Of a stretch of 26,591 nt of DNA, positions 8,976-16,257 are shown piece by piece. The notes beneath the pieces were generated by a model. It worked only from the letters and a program-made list of their open reading frames with translations, made no database searches and was not told the DNA's origin. Origin of the DNA: Actinomycetota bacterium (GTDB lineage Bacteria > Actinomycetota > Thermoleophilia > Solirubrobacterales > Solirubrobacteraceae); contig CAJCIJ010000105.1 of NCBI GenBank assembly GCA_903970315.1, positions 1-26,591 on the forward strand, read 5' to 3'. The position numbers were made by a program, and so were the translations under genes. The stretch's first letter is position 1. Every line of letters begins with the position of its first letter.

Positions 8976-8994
8976 CTATTGACTGCTGCGACCA

Positions 8995-9022
8995 AGTGTA
9001 GGGGCCGCCGCGCGCCTGTCAA
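8995..9022 (-). promoter_or_regulatory. consensus promoter of the riboswitch transcript
   Basis: On the minus strand TTGACA (9022 down to 9017) and TACACT (9000 down to 8995) are separated by 16 nt. This is the best housekeeping-type -35/-10 pair noticed in the window. The predicted start near 8988 lies about 14 nt before the P1 helix of the aptamer. Confidence 0.7.
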
Positions 9023-9114
9023 GGCCAAAAGGGGCGTTTGGACCAATGGCGCATTGCGCCTGGCAGCCGCCGCGTCCGGTCCTGGACAGACGATCGACCA
9101 CTGACGCAAAGAAA

Positions 9115-9152
9115 CCCGGGCGCCGCGGTCAAGTCAGTCCGCGGCGCCCGGG
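9115..9152. terminator. perfect 14-bp GC hairpin between riboswitch promoter and glycosyltransferase
   Basis: CCCGGGCGCCGCGG at 9115-9128 pairs perfectly with 9139-9152 around a 10-nt loop. On the minus strand the stem is followed by TTTCTTTGC, a modest T-rich tail. It separates the minus-strand riboswitch unit from the plus-strand gene at 9263 and probably insulates the two. No gene clearly ends at it, so what it terminates is unclear. Confidence 0.55.
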
Positions 9153-9250
9153 GTCACTGCTTCGATGTCCCACCCACCTCATCGACTGCCATCGGACGCC
9201 TCTCTATCGGTCAAATGGCCCATCTTTTGTGCTCGCCGGCCGCCGGCGTT

Positions 9251-9256
9251 TACGAT
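9251..9256 (+). promoter_or_regulatory. -10-like box TACGAT before the glycosyltransferase
   Basis: TACGAT is followed by exactly 6 nt and the ATG at 9263, the spacing expected for a leaderless mRNA. A weak TTGTGC at 9227-9232 could be the -35 (18-nt spacer). Confidence 0.5.
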
Positions 9257-9262
9257 CCCGGC

Positions 9263-10726
9263 ATGGACGGGGAGCGACAGCCGCTTTCAAGCCAGCTGAC
9301 GGGGCCCTGGAGGCGCCTGGTCCCGGCTCGGCTGCAACGCAAGCTGTGGGTGCCCGCGGCGGTCATCCTCACGTTGGCCGGCGGCACGCTCGTGGCGGGG
9401 TGGGTGCAGAAGTCGCCGTGCCTGCACACCACGCCCACCTGGGCTCACGGCCTGCCCTTCCGCTACGCGTGTTATTCGGACGTCATCCCGCTCTACGGCG
9501 CCGAGGGGTTCGAAGAAGAAGCGTTCCCCTACCAGCACTCGTGGATCGAAGAAAAGGGCAAGCCGACCGAATACAAGCACTACATGGAATACCCGGTGCT
9601 GACCGGGATGTACATGTGGGCGGGAGCCGAGCTGACGCACGGCTACCTGGACGTCGCCAAGCACTTCGTCTACCTGCCGCGTTCGATTCCCAACAACGTC
9701 TACTTCAACATCATGGCGCTGGGTGCATCGGTGTTCTGGCTGCTGACCGTTTGGTTCGTCATCCGCATCACACGGAGGCGGGTCTGGGACGGCGTGCTGC
9801 TGGCCGTCTGCCCCATCGTCATCGTGCAGGCATTTACCAACTTCGACCTGTTGGCCGTGGCGCTGGCGACCGGCGCTCTGCTTGCGTGGTCGCGGAGACG
9901 CCCGGCCCTTGCCGGGGTGCTGATCGGGCTCGGCACGGCGGCCAAGCTCTATCCGGTGTTATTCCTGATCCCGATACTCGTCCTGTGCCTGCGCACGGGA
10001 AAGCTCAAACCGGGGCTGCGGGCCACATTTGCCGCAATCGTCAGCTGGGAGGTGGTCAACGCGCCGATCGTGTTCCTGTTCCCCCACGGCTGGCTGGAAT
10101 TCCTGCGCCTGAACAGCACGCGCGGAGCCGATCCTGACTCGCTCTACAACGTCGTTGCGCAGTTCACGGGCTGGGGCGGTTTTGACGGTCCGCTTGCTCC
10201 GCACCAGACACCGACCGAGCTCAATGCGGTCATCGCCGTGCTGCTGATCGCCTGCCTGGCGGCAGTGGCATGGATCGCGCTTTCGGCGCCGCGGCGGCCG
10301 CGCCTGGCTCAGCTTCTGTTCCTCGTGGTCTCGGCGTTCCTGATCACCAACAAGGTATGGAGCCCCCAGTACTCGTTGTGGCTTGTACCTCTCGCGGTGC
10401 TGGCGGTGCCGCGGTGGAAGCCGCTGCTCGCGTGGATGCTCATCGACACGTGGCTGTGGGTGGCCAGGATGTACTTCTACCTGCCCAGCAACGAAGGCGG
10501 CTGGGGTCAGAACCCGTTTCTGATCACGGTGTGCGTCCGCGACTTTGCCGTCGCTTGCCTGTGCGCGCTGGTGATCTATGAGATCTACCACCCCGCGCGC
10601 GACCTGGTTCGCCAAAGCGGCGACGACGACCCCGCAGGCGGCGTCCTGGACGGCGCCGACGACGCGCTCGTGTTACGGGGGCTGCATTGGCGACGCACCG
10701 CCCCCGCGCTGTCCACCCCGGCCTGA
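9263..10726 (+). CDS. polytopic membrane glycosyltransferase, GT87/DUF2029-like
   Basis: Encodes 487 residues from the ATG at 9263. The frame is open upstream to 9038, but that part crosses the 14-bp hairpin and is not protein-like. There are about nine or more hydrophobic segments. The first is near residues 28-50 (LWVPAAVILTLAGGTLVAGW), followed by an extracytoplasmic loop with FRYACYSDVIPLYGAEGF. That acidic loop after TM1 fits the catalytic Asp position of GT-C fold enzymes. Later phrases are MEYPVLTGMYMWAG, FDLLAVALATGALLAW, GLGTAAKLYPVLFLIPIL (typical of GT87), SLYNVVAQFTGWGG and NKVWSPQYSLWLVPLAVL. Family members such as mycobacterial PimE transfer mannose or other sugars from polyprenyl-phosphate donors onto lipids or cell-wall glycans outside the membrane. 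The acceptor here is unknown. Confidence 0.8.
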   Translation: MDGERQPLSSQLTGPWRRLVPARLQRKLWVPAAVILTLAGGTLVAGWVQKSPCLHTTPTWAHGLPFRYACYSDVIPLYGAEGFEEEAFPYQHSWIEEKGKPTEYKHYMEYPVLTGMYMWAGAELTHGYLDVAKHFVYLPRSIPNNVYFNIMALGASVFWLLTVWFVIRITRRRVWDGVLLAVCPIVIVQAFTNFDLLAVALATGALLAWSRRRPALAGVLIGLGTAAKLYPVLFLIPILVLCLRTGKLKPGLRATFAAIVSWEVVNAPIVFLFPHGWLEFLRLNSTRGADPDSLYNVVAQFTGWGGFDGPLAPHQTPTELNAVIAVLLIACLAAVAWIALSAPRRPRLAQLLFLVVSAFLITNKVWSPQYSLWLVPLAVLAVPRWKPLLAWMLIDTWLWVARMYFYLPSNEGGWGQNPFLITVCVRDFAVACLCALVIYEIYHPARDLVRQSGDDDPAGGVLDGADDALVLRGLHWRRTAPALSTPA

Positions 10727-10767
10727 TCCGCCGGCGGCAGACCAGGCGGGCGTCCGCCGCCGCAGCC

Positions 10768-10784
10768 GACCGGGGCCCCCGGTC
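10768..10784. terminator. GC dyad between glycosyltransferase and glutamate decarboxylase
   Basis: GACCGGGG and CCCCGGTC are arranged around a single C, giving at least a 6-bp stem when a loop is allowed. The dyad overlaps the last codons of the minus-strand gene (stop at 10783-10785) and follows the glycosyltransferase stop by 42 nt. A bidirectional terminator is likely, but there is no T-tract. Confidence 0.4.
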
Positions 10785-12207
10785 AGTAACCGGTGCCCGT
10801 TTTTACGCGCTTGCGGTCGTGGGGGTGCAGGGAGCCCTTCTTGGCGAGCACAGCGCACGCTTCGGAGATGTCCTGCGCCAGGGTGGTCACGAGCGTGTAA
10901 CCGAGCGACAGCTTGACCAGCGCGCGCATCACCTTCACGTGGTCGGCGTTGGGCGGCATCGTGTATGCCGGCAGCATCCAGCCACGCTCTGAGGCCAGCT
11001 GGGAGGCGATGTCGAACTCGTCATATGGATGCTCGCCATCGAGCCGGAAAGCGACGAGCGGCAGCTGCTCGGCGTCGCCGCTGCCGATGATGTGGAACTC
11101 GCCAATGGCTGTGATCTCGGCGGCCAGAAGGCGCGCGTTTGACTGCATGGTCTCCATCACGTAGCTGTAGCCTTCGTGCCCCAGTCGCACGAGGTTGTAG
11201 TACTGGGCCAGCACCATCGAGGAGCCCGTGGAGAAGTTCAGCGTAAACGTGGCATCGCGCTTGCCCAGGTAGTTCTCGTAGAAGACGAGCTCCTCCGGCA
11301 GATCGGCGGTTTCGCGAAACACGAGCCAGCCGATACCGGGGTAGACGAGTCCGAACTTGTGGCCGGACACGTTGATCGAGCGGACCTGCGCAAGCCGGAA
11401 GTCCCACTTGGTGTGCGGGTACAGAAACGGCCATACGAAGCCGCCGCTGGCCGCATCGACGTGCATGGGCACGTCGTAGCCCTTTCTGTCCTTCAGTTCC
11501 ACGAGCATGTCGTTGATCCCGACGATGTCGTCGGCGTGGCCGGTGAACGTGGTCCCCAGCACCGCTGCCACACCGATCGTGTTCTCGTCGACGTGCGGCG
11601 CAACGTCCTCGGGGCCAATCGTGTAACGGTCGGGCTGGAGCGGGATGATCCGCGGCTCCACGTCGAAGTAGCGGCAGAACTTCTCCCAGACCACGTGCAC
11701 GTCGCCTCCGAACACGAGGTTTGGGGAACTGTGGTCGGCGCCTTTAGCTTCGCGCCGCTGACGCCACTTCCACTTCAGCGACAGTGCACCCAGCATGATC
11801 GCCTCCGAGGAGCCCTGGGTGCGCGTCCCGGTGGTGTCGCCGGGAGCGTGAAAGAGGTTGGCGAGCATGCGGATGCAGCGCTGCTCGATCTCGGCCGTCT
11901 GGGGGTACTCGGCGTGGTCGATGTAGTTGCGGTGCAGGTTCTCGGTGATCACACGAGTGCCCTCGGGCTCCATCTCGGTGGTCACGAAGGTGGCGAGGTT
12001 GCGGTCGGGGATTCCGTCCAGCACGAGCTCCTGTTCGATCAGGCGCAAGGCATCGCCCGGGTGCATCCCGTGCAGCGGCAGGCGGTGGTCCGGCGCCGGC
12101 TCAAGCAGGAAGCGATTGCCGTACTCCGAGGCCAGATGGCCCAGCTGGCGCGATATGCCCCCCGGCGGGGCGCTGTGGAGGGCTGCACGCTGCGTATGCT
12201 CAGACAT
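10783..12207 (-). CDS. gad: glutamate decarboxylase (PLP-dependent)
   Basis: Encodes 474 residues from the ATG at 12207 (MSEHTQRAALHS); the open frame extends to 12330 but the extra part is not conserved-looking. It converts glutamate to GABA and CO2, consuming a proton. Fold-type I signs are visible: GTRTQGSSEAIMLGALSLKWKW (cofactor phosphate region), HVDAASGGFVWPFLYP (Asp that pairs with the pyridine nitrogen) and INVSGHKFGLVYPG with the Schiff-base Lys at about residue 284. The N-terminal PLHGMHPGDAL and the TEMEPEG region match bacterial GadB. The C-terminal tail HPHDRKRVKTGTGY is in the position of the pH-sensing tail of E. coli GadB. No glutamate/GABA antiporter gene is adjacent, so acid resistance versus GABA-shunt use cannot be decided. 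A TAGGAT box lies 8 nt upstream. Confidence 0.92.
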   Translation of the reverse strand: MSEHTQRAALHSAPPGGISRQLGHLASEYGNRFLLEPAPDHRLPLHGMHPGDALRLIEQELVLDGIPDRNLATFVTTEMEPEGTRVITENLHRNYIDHAEYPQTAEIEQRCIRMLANLFHAPGDTTGTRTQGSSEAIMLGALSLKWKWRQRREAKGADHSSPNLVFGGDVHVVWEKFCRYFDVEPRIIPLQPDRYTIGPEDVAPHVDENTIGVAAVLGTTFTGHADDIVGINDMLVELKDRKGYDVPMHVDAASGGFVWPFLYPHTKWDFRLAQVRSINVSGHKFGLVYPGIGWLVFRETADLPEELVFYENYLGKRDATFTLNFSTGSSMVLAQYYNLVRLGHEGYSYVMETMQSNARLLAAEITAIGEFHIIGSGDAEQLPLVAFRLDGEHPYDEFDIASQLASERGWMLPAYTMPPNADHVKVMRALVKLSLGYTLVTTLAQDISEACAVLAKKGSLHPHDRKRVKTGTGY

Positions 12208-12215
12208 CTCAGGCC

Positions 12216-12221
12216 ATCCTA
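12216..12221 (-). promoter_or_regulatory. -10-like box TAGGAT before gad
   Basis: On the minus strand TAGGAT ends 8 nt before the ATG at 12207. No Shine-Dalgarno sequence intervenes. No -35 consensus is evident. Confidence 0.4.
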
Positions 12222-12436
12222 GTGGTCTGTGAAACCCCCCTGCGCGCATGAAGCGCACGCAGCACCACCCGTCTGACGCGCGCCTGGCATGAGCGCATAA
12301 GGGCCCGCCCCGGGCGCCACAGTTGGTCAAGCCGCAACGCCCGGGACGGATTGCTGATGTCCCACCCGTTCATCGGCCACGGGCGTGGCCTGCGCCATAC
12401 GCCATAAGGCGGATCTTTGGGCGCCCCGGCCACGGT

Positions 12437-12451
12437 GCGCCGAGGCGGCGC
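12437..12451 (-). terminator. hairpin after the small LuxR-type gene
   Basis: GCGCCG at 12437-12442 pairs with CGGCGC at 12446-12451 around a 3-nt loop. It starts 6 nt after the stop of the minus-strand gene ending at 12458, with outer GGCC repeats extending the dyad. There is no T-tract. The remaining ~215 nt to the gad start hold no gene I can support. Confidence 0.4.
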
Positions 12452-12457
12452 GGCCCG

Positions 12458-12706
12458 TTAGCCGATCAAGCCGGAGCGGATGGCATACGCCACTGCTGCG
12501 GTGCGATCGGTGACCCCAAGCTTGAGGCGGATGTTCTCGAAGTGTGACTTGACCGTCGCTGGGCTCAACGACAGGCTCTCGGCGATCTTTGCCGTCGTGT
12601 TGCCCGTCGAGGCCAATGCGAGCACCTCAAGCTCGCGGCGCGTGAGCTTGACCTCGGCTGCGGCGTCTGTGTCGGGACCGTGACCTGTAAGCATTGTCAA
12701 CCCCAT
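12458..12706 (-). CDS. stand-alone LuxR-type helix-turn-helix protein
   Basis: Encodes 82 residues and is almost only a GerE/LuxR DNA-binding domain. LTRRELEVLALASTGNTTAKIAESL is followed by the recognition helix in SLSPATVKSHFENIRLKLGVTDRTAAVAYAIRSGLIG. There is no receiver or ligand-binding domain, so it cannot be a conventional response regulator. It may bind constitutively, respond through a partner, or compete with the full-length regulator encoded divergently at 12880. ATG at 12706 is used; the ATG four codons later (MLTGHG) is preceded by GGGG and is equally possible. The 173-nt gap to the divergent response regulator is rich in dyad symmetry, suggesting shared control. Confidence 0.85.
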   Translation of the reverse strand: MGLTMLTGHGPDTDAAAEVKLTRRELEVLALASTGNTTAKIAESLSLSPATVKSHFENIRLKLGVTDRTAAVAYAIRSGLIG

Positions 12707-12745
12707 TGCAGTGCGAACGTGAGCGTTTGCGGCGACGGAAGTTTT

Positions 12746-12763
12746 CCACCCATATTAGGGTGG
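12746..12763. promoter_or_regulatory. inverted repeat CCACCC-N6-GGGTGG in the divergent regulator promoter
   Basis: CCACCC at 12746-12751 and GGGTGG at 12758-12763 flank ATATTA. A second imperfect dyad, AAACC-N5-GGTTT, lies at 12775-12789. Both sit between the solo LuxR gene and the response regulator and could be operators for either. Confidence 0.4.
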
Positions 12764-12788
12764 TTCGGTCGGAGAAACCAGAGCGGTT

Positions 12789-12805
12789 TGTCCGAAATTC
12801 GGACA
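12789..12805. promoter_or_regulatory. 17-bp near-perfect palindrome, probable operator
   Basis: TGTCCGAA at 12789-12796, a central A, then TTCGGACA at 12798-12805. The arms are perfectly complementary and the size suits a dimeric HTH protein. It lies 63 nt upstream of the -10-like box of the response regulator, a typical activator distance. Which LuxR-type protein binds it, if any, is inference. Confidence 0.6.
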
Positions 12806-12867
12806 CCGTGGTAGGGATTTCCAGATACCACGCGCCGGCGACCGACGCCAAGGCCTGCGTGGAACTG

Positions 12868-12873
12868 TAAGGT
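12868..12873 (+). promoter_or_regulatory. -10-like box TAAGGT before the response regulator
   Basis: TAAGGT ends exactly 6 nt before the ATG at 12880. The 11-mer TAAGGTCGTTG here recurs at 16159-16169, in the promoter of the MpsC-like gene. There is no -35 consensus, which fits an activator-dependent promoter using the dyads upstream. Confidence 0.5.
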
Positions 12874-12879
12874 CGTTGG

Positions 12880-13551
12880 ATGCCCGATAGCGTACGCGTG
12901 GTCATCGCCGAGGATGACGTCCTGCTGCGCGAGGGCGTCGCGCGACTGCTCGCCGAGTTTGACTTCGACGTGGTCGCCCAGGCCGCCGACGCAGAGGACC
13001 TCGTACGCAAGGCCCTGGCCCACCGTCCCGATGTGGTGGTCGCCGACATCCACATGCCTCCAGGACTCGGCGATGACGGACTGCACGCCGCGATCCAGAT
13101 TCGCCAGCAGCGCCCCGATGTGGGCGTGCTGATCCTCTCGCAGTCCTACGAGGAGCACTATGCCCAGCAGCTCATAGGTGACCGCGCCGAAGGAGTCGGC
13201 TACCTGCTCAAGGAGCGGGTGGGCGATGTCGAGACCTTCGTGGACGCCGTCCACCGCGTCGCAAACGGCGGCACTGCGCTTGATCCCGAGATCGTCGCCC
13301 GCATGCTCGGGCGCCGGGCACACGACCGCCCCCTTGACCGGCTGAGCCCGCGCGAGCACGACGTGCTGGCCGCGATGGCTGAAGGCAAGTCAAACCGCGG
13401 TATCGCCGCTGCGCTGTCGGTCAGCCAGGCGGCCGTGGAGAAGCACGTCACGGGGATCTTCTCCAAGCTCGATCTGGACCCGGCGGACACCGAGCACAGG
13501 CGGGTGCTGGCGGTGCTGGCCTACATGCGCGATACCCCCACGCACGCCTGA
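12880..13551 (+). CDS. NarL/FixJ-family response regulator
   Basis: Encodes 223 residues. The receiver domain (residues 1-~125) has the acidic pocket EDD at 11-13, the phosphoacceptor Asp at about 56 in VVVADIHMPPG, a Ser at about 87 in LILSQSYEEHYA and the conserved Lys at about 111 in GYLLKERV. The C-terminal GerE domain follows: LSPREHDVLAAMAEGKSNRGIAAAL and the recognition segment VSQAAVEKHVTGIFSKLDL. It is probably phosphorylated by the histidine kinase encoded convergently 10 nt away (stops at 13551 and 13562). LuxR-HTH regulators and HisKA_3 kinases are known partners. The start has a TAAGGT box 6 nt upstream and probably no leader. Confidence 0.93.
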   Translation: MPDSVRVVIAEDDVLLREGVARLLAEFDFDVVAQAADAEDLVRKALAHRPDVVVADIHMPPGLGDDGLHAAIQIRQQRPDVGVLILSQSYEEHYAQQLIGDRAEGVGYLLKERVGDVETFVDAVHRVANGGTALDPEIVARMLGRRAHDRPLDRLSPREHDVLAAMAEGKSNRGIAAALSVSQAAVEKHVTGIFSKLDLDPADTEHRRVLAVLAYMRDTPTHA

Positions 13552-13561
13552 GCGATCACGG

Positions 13562-15679
13562 CTAGGGCGACGAAGCCGCGGGCAGCCAGGCGCGCACCAT
13601 GGTGCCGCGGCCGGGAGGGCTGACGACCTCCAGGCGCCCGCCCATAGCTGCCACCCGGTCCTGCAGTCCACCCAGCCCGCGCGCCGGTCCGACGCGCGCG
13701 CCGCCCACGCCGTCGTCGGCAACCTCGACCTTCAGCTGGTCGCCCTCGACCTCGGCGCTGATCGTGGCTCCGGTGGCGTCGGCATGCTTAGCCACGTTTG
13801 TCAGCGCCTCGCTCATGACGAAGTAGCCGGTGGCCTCGATGGCGGCGGGAAAGCGCTGGTCGGTTACCTCCGTGCGCACGGGCAGCGACAGGCGCGACAC
13901 CAGCGACTGGGACCCGGCACGCAGACCGCCGCTGGTCAGAACCGCCGGCAGGATACCGTGGGCCAGCTCGCGCAGATCCGCTGTTGCGTCTTCTGCGTGG
14001 CGCAGTGCCTCGGCCACCATCTCGGTGGCACCCGCATCGCCGTTGCGCAGTCCCCGCAGCGCGAGCTTCAGCCCGATCACGGCGTGGACGAGGTCCTGCT
14101 GGGCACCGTCGTGCAGATCGCGCTCGATGCGCTGGCGGGCCTCATCGGCGGCGGCCACGATGCGCGCGCGCGAGGCGTTGAGCTCCCTGCGCCCCTCGGC
14201 GTTTGCGATCGCCGTTGCCACAAGCTCGGCGAAGGACGCCAGACGCTCGGTGGTACCCGGCGGCAGCGGCGTCCCAACGGCGGTTGCAGCCGATATCCAT
14301 CCCCACAGACCGCCCTCGACAAGGATCGGCTCGCCGACGGCGGACTCCAGACCACCCGGGCGCCACAGCCGGTCAAGCTCGGAGTCGGTCTGGCCGCCGG
14401 AGGCCAGCTTGGCAGCAGCCGCGGTCTGAGCGATGATCGTCGCAAGGTTGTTGCCCCCGAGCGCAACCGTGGTCCCCACGTCCATCAGAACCGGCCTCGT
14501 CCCCCACGAGCCGACCGCTGTCGTGGTGTTGTCGGGGTTGTAGCGGCCGAGGTGGACCCACGTTACGCCCAGCAGGCGGCCGGCCTCCTCGGTGACGGCC
14601 GCAAACAACTGCTCCTGGGCGACGCCTTGCGCCACCAGCGTGGCCACGCGTCGCAGCGCGGCCTGCTCGTCGGCCAGGCGGGCTTGGGAGGCACGGCTAT
14701 CGGCGTTTGCGATCGCCACGGCGATTAACTCGGTGAAGGAGGCCAGGCGCTGGCCGGCGTCCTGCGGCAGCTCGCCCTGGCCGTCCGTCAGCGCGACCAG
14801 CAGACCCCATACGCGTGCCTCGACCACAATCGGCTCGCCGACTGCCGCCTGTGCCCTTCTCTCTATCGCCAGCCCGTCGATCAGGTGCGGGGATTGCCCG
14901 TAGTCGTCGACCCGTGCCGAGCGGCCCGTCTGTGCAACCAGGGTGGTGATGTTGTGCCCACCCAGGGGCATCCGCATCCCCACATCCAACAGTAGGCGCT
15001 CGGCGCCCCAGGCGCCCAGCACCGTCACCGCGTCGTCTGGCTCATAACGGCCAAGGTGAACAGAGGCGGCGCCGAGCAAGCGGCCCGCCTCCTCGGTCAC
15101 CGCCGCAAACAGCTGCTCCTGGGCCACGCCCTGGGCGATCAGTGTCGCCACGCGGCGCAGAGCCGACTGCTCCCGCTCAAGTGCCGCCACGTCCTCGGCG
15201 TTTGCGATCGCGATGGCCACCAGCTGTGCAACTCCCGCCAGACGCGACTGGGTGTCGGCCGGGAGGCCGCTCTCAGAGACCGACGCGGCGGCCAACACCC
15301 CCCACAGGCGTCCCTTGATCTCGATCGGCGTTGCAACGCCGCTGCGGTTGCCGGCATGGCGCGAGATCTCGCCGATGGGACCCGAGGCGTCCGCGTAGTC
15401 ATCGATCCGTGCCGGGCGCCCCGTTTCGGCAACCAACGTGACGAGGTTCTTGCCGCCCAGCGCTACGGCGCCGGCCACGCTCGCGGCGATCCCCTCGCGC
15501 CGCCAGTTGATCAGGAAGGTCGCCGTGCCGTCGGGCTCGTACCGCCCCAGGATCGCCGAGTCGGCTTCCAGCCACTGCCACAGCGGCGCCAGCAACGCAT
15601 CGAGGTCAACCCGGCCACCGCGCGAGGCGGCCACGCCCGCGTGGGCTGGGGTCTGGGGCTGGGCGTTGGTCTCGGGCAT
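13562..15679 (-). CDS. triple-GAF sensor histidine kinase (HisKA_3/NarX type)
   Basis: Encodes 705 residues from the ATG at 15679 (MPETNAQPQ). Three GAF domains lie at about residues 20-160, 185-325 and 350-495, then a HisKA_3 dimerisation domain with H-box RQRIERDLHDGAQQDLVHAV (His about 523), then an HATPase_c domain with N-box EALTNVAKHADA, DDGVGGA and GLGGLQDRVAAMGG. No membrane segment or signal peptide is visible, so it is a cytoplasmic sensor. GAF2 and GAF3 are recent duplicates sharing RRVATL(I/V)AQGVAQEQLFAA, while GAF1 is more diverged. No Cys/His pattern of haem or bilin binding stands out, so the ligand is unknown. The partner is probably the convergent response regulator. A perfect palindrome lies just before the start. 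Confidence 0.92.
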   Translation of the reverse strand: MPETNAQPQTPAHAGVAASRGGRVDLDALLAPLWQWLEADSAILGRYEPDGTATFLINWRREGIAASVAGAVALGGKNLVTLVAETGRPARIDDYADASGPIGEISRHAGNRSGVATPIEIKGRLWGVLAAASVSESGLPADTQSRLAGVAQLVAIAIANAEDVAALEREQSALRRVATLIAQGVAQEQLFAAVTEEAGRLLGAASVHLGRYEPDDAVTVLGAWGAERLLLDVGMRMPLGGHNITTLVAQTGRSARVDDYGQSPHLIDGLAIERRAQAAVGEPIVVEARVWGLLVALTDGQGELPQDAGQRLASFTELIAVAIANADSRASQARLADEQAALRRVATLVAQGVAQEQLFAAVTEEAGRLLGVTWVHLGRYNPDNTTTAVGSWGTRPVLMDVGTTVALGGNNLATIIAQTAAAAKLASGGQTDSELDRLWRPGGLESAVGEPILVEGGLWGWISAATAVGTPLPPGTTERLASFAELVATAIANAEGRRELNASRARIVAAADEARQRIERDLHDGAQQDLVHAVIGLKLALRGLRNGDAGATEMVAEALRHAEDATADLRELAHGILPAVLTSGGLRAGSQSLVSRLSLPVRTEVTDQRFPAAIEATGYFVMSEALTNVAKHADATGATISAEVEGDQLKVEVADDGVGGARVGPARGLGGLQDRVAAMGGRLEVVSPPGRGTMVRAWLPAASSP

Positions 15680-15685
15680 CCGCTG

Positions 15686-15699
15686 GAGCCGATCGGCTC
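15686..15699. promoter_or_regulatory. perfect 14-bp palindrome immediately upstream of the histidine kinase start
   Basis: GAGCCGATCGGCTC is identical to its reverse complement and ends 6 nt from the ATG at 15679, where a Shine-Dalgarno sequence would sit. It could be an operator or a hairpin limiting translation. A shorter dyad, GCAAA-T-TTTGC, lies 9 nt further upstream (15709-15719). Confidence 0.5.
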
Positions 15700-15758
15700 G
15701 CGACGGTTGCAAATTTTGCGCCGACCATCCAACGCCGATCCTGCCGATGGGAGCCACG

Positions 15759-15971
15759 TTAGAACAGGCGGCGCATGGCGGCCGCATGCGTCACCGGCCG
15801 CAACACTGCGACTGGGGACTCAAACAGCCTGATGGGCCTCATACGGAGGCGATAAAGCGAGGCCGAGCCAAGTCCCCACCGGCTCGTACCTAACACCAAG
15901 GCCTGGCCGGCACCACGCAGTGCGCGCGTCAGCATTGCGTCATCGTAGCGGCCGTACCGGCGTAATTCCAC
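15759..15971 (-). CDS. possible small basic ORF upstream of the histidine kinase
   Basis: A 70-codon open frame with a GTG start, reading VELRRYGRYDDAMLTRALRG and ending in HAAAMRRLF. It is on the same strand as the kinase and stops 79 nt before it. Its codon third positions are moderately G/C-biased, less than real neighbours but more than random shadows. No family is recognised, and no Shine-Dalgarno sequence or TAnnnT box is well placed. It is listed because the 606-nt gap 15680-16285 otherwise holds only the regulatory sites noted. It may equally be leader sequence. Confidence 0.25.
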   Translation of the reverse strand: MELRRYGRYDDAMLTRALRGAGQALVLGTSRWGLGSASLYRLRMRPIRLFESPVAVLRPVTHAAAMRRLF

Positions 15972-16136
15972 CTGCTCATCAATACTTTCCGGGGCCGGGC
16001 GCCCAGACCTACTAATGTCTAGGTGACCTGCCGCTGGGTCCTCTACGGCCCGCTCTCCATCCTCCGCGCAGGACCGTCCGCCTGAGAGCCGCCGAACAGG
16101 GGGCTACCCATGCCCGCAGTTGTTCTGGACCCGGCA

Positions 16137-16164
16137 TTGAGCCGGCAGCGATGGCTGATAAGGT
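16137..16164 (+). promoter_or_regulatory. promoter of the MpsC/DUF2294 gene
   Basis: TTGAGC (16137-16142), a 16-nt spacer and TAAGGT (16159-16164) form a reasonable -35/-10 pair. The predicted RNA would start near 16171, giving an unusually long leader of about 115 nt before the ATG at 16286. The TAAGGTCGTTG here is shared with the response regulator promoter. Confidence 0.5.
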
Positions 16165-16257
16165 CGTTGCAGCGTCAAGCGTGCTCCGCGGTGCAAGGGG
16201 TGGCGCAAGCGCGAGATCGTGCAGTCTGGATGCGGGCGAGGTCTGAGCCTCGAGCCG

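Larger units (their letters stand above)
8527..8988 (-). ncRNA. candidate riboswitch-led structured non-coding transcript
   Basis: This is proposed, not recognised as a known RNA family. On the minus strand a consensus promoter (8995-9022) would start RNA near 8988. A cyclic-di-GMP-I aptamer occupies 8895-8975, and a 16-bp hairpin closes the unit at 8527-8562. The ~330 nt between are rich in local stems: CAGACT/AGTCTG (8574-8579 with 8600-8605) enclosing CCAGC/GCTGG (8586-8590 with 8595-8599), GGCCGG/CCGGCC (8616-8621 with 8634-8639), GCCCGG/CCGGGC (8661-8666 with 8711-8716) enclosing GCCCA/TGGGC, and CACCG/CGGTG (8780-8784 with 8789-8793). Short minus-strand ORFs exist (73, 80 and 107 codons), but they lack the strong G/C third-position bias of neighbouring genes and look like no known protein. 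An uncharacterised small ORF remains an alternative. Confidence 0.5.

Noticed and set aside
9104..9128. Second GEMM riboswitch on the plus strand (GACGCAAAG block)
   Set aside because: There is no GGCAAACC block or GNRA hairpin before it; the match is limited to one short motif next to the orphan hairpin.
13830..14728. Plus-strand ORFs opposite the histidine kinase
   Set aside because: Antisense shadows of a gene with clear H, N and G boxes on the minus strand.
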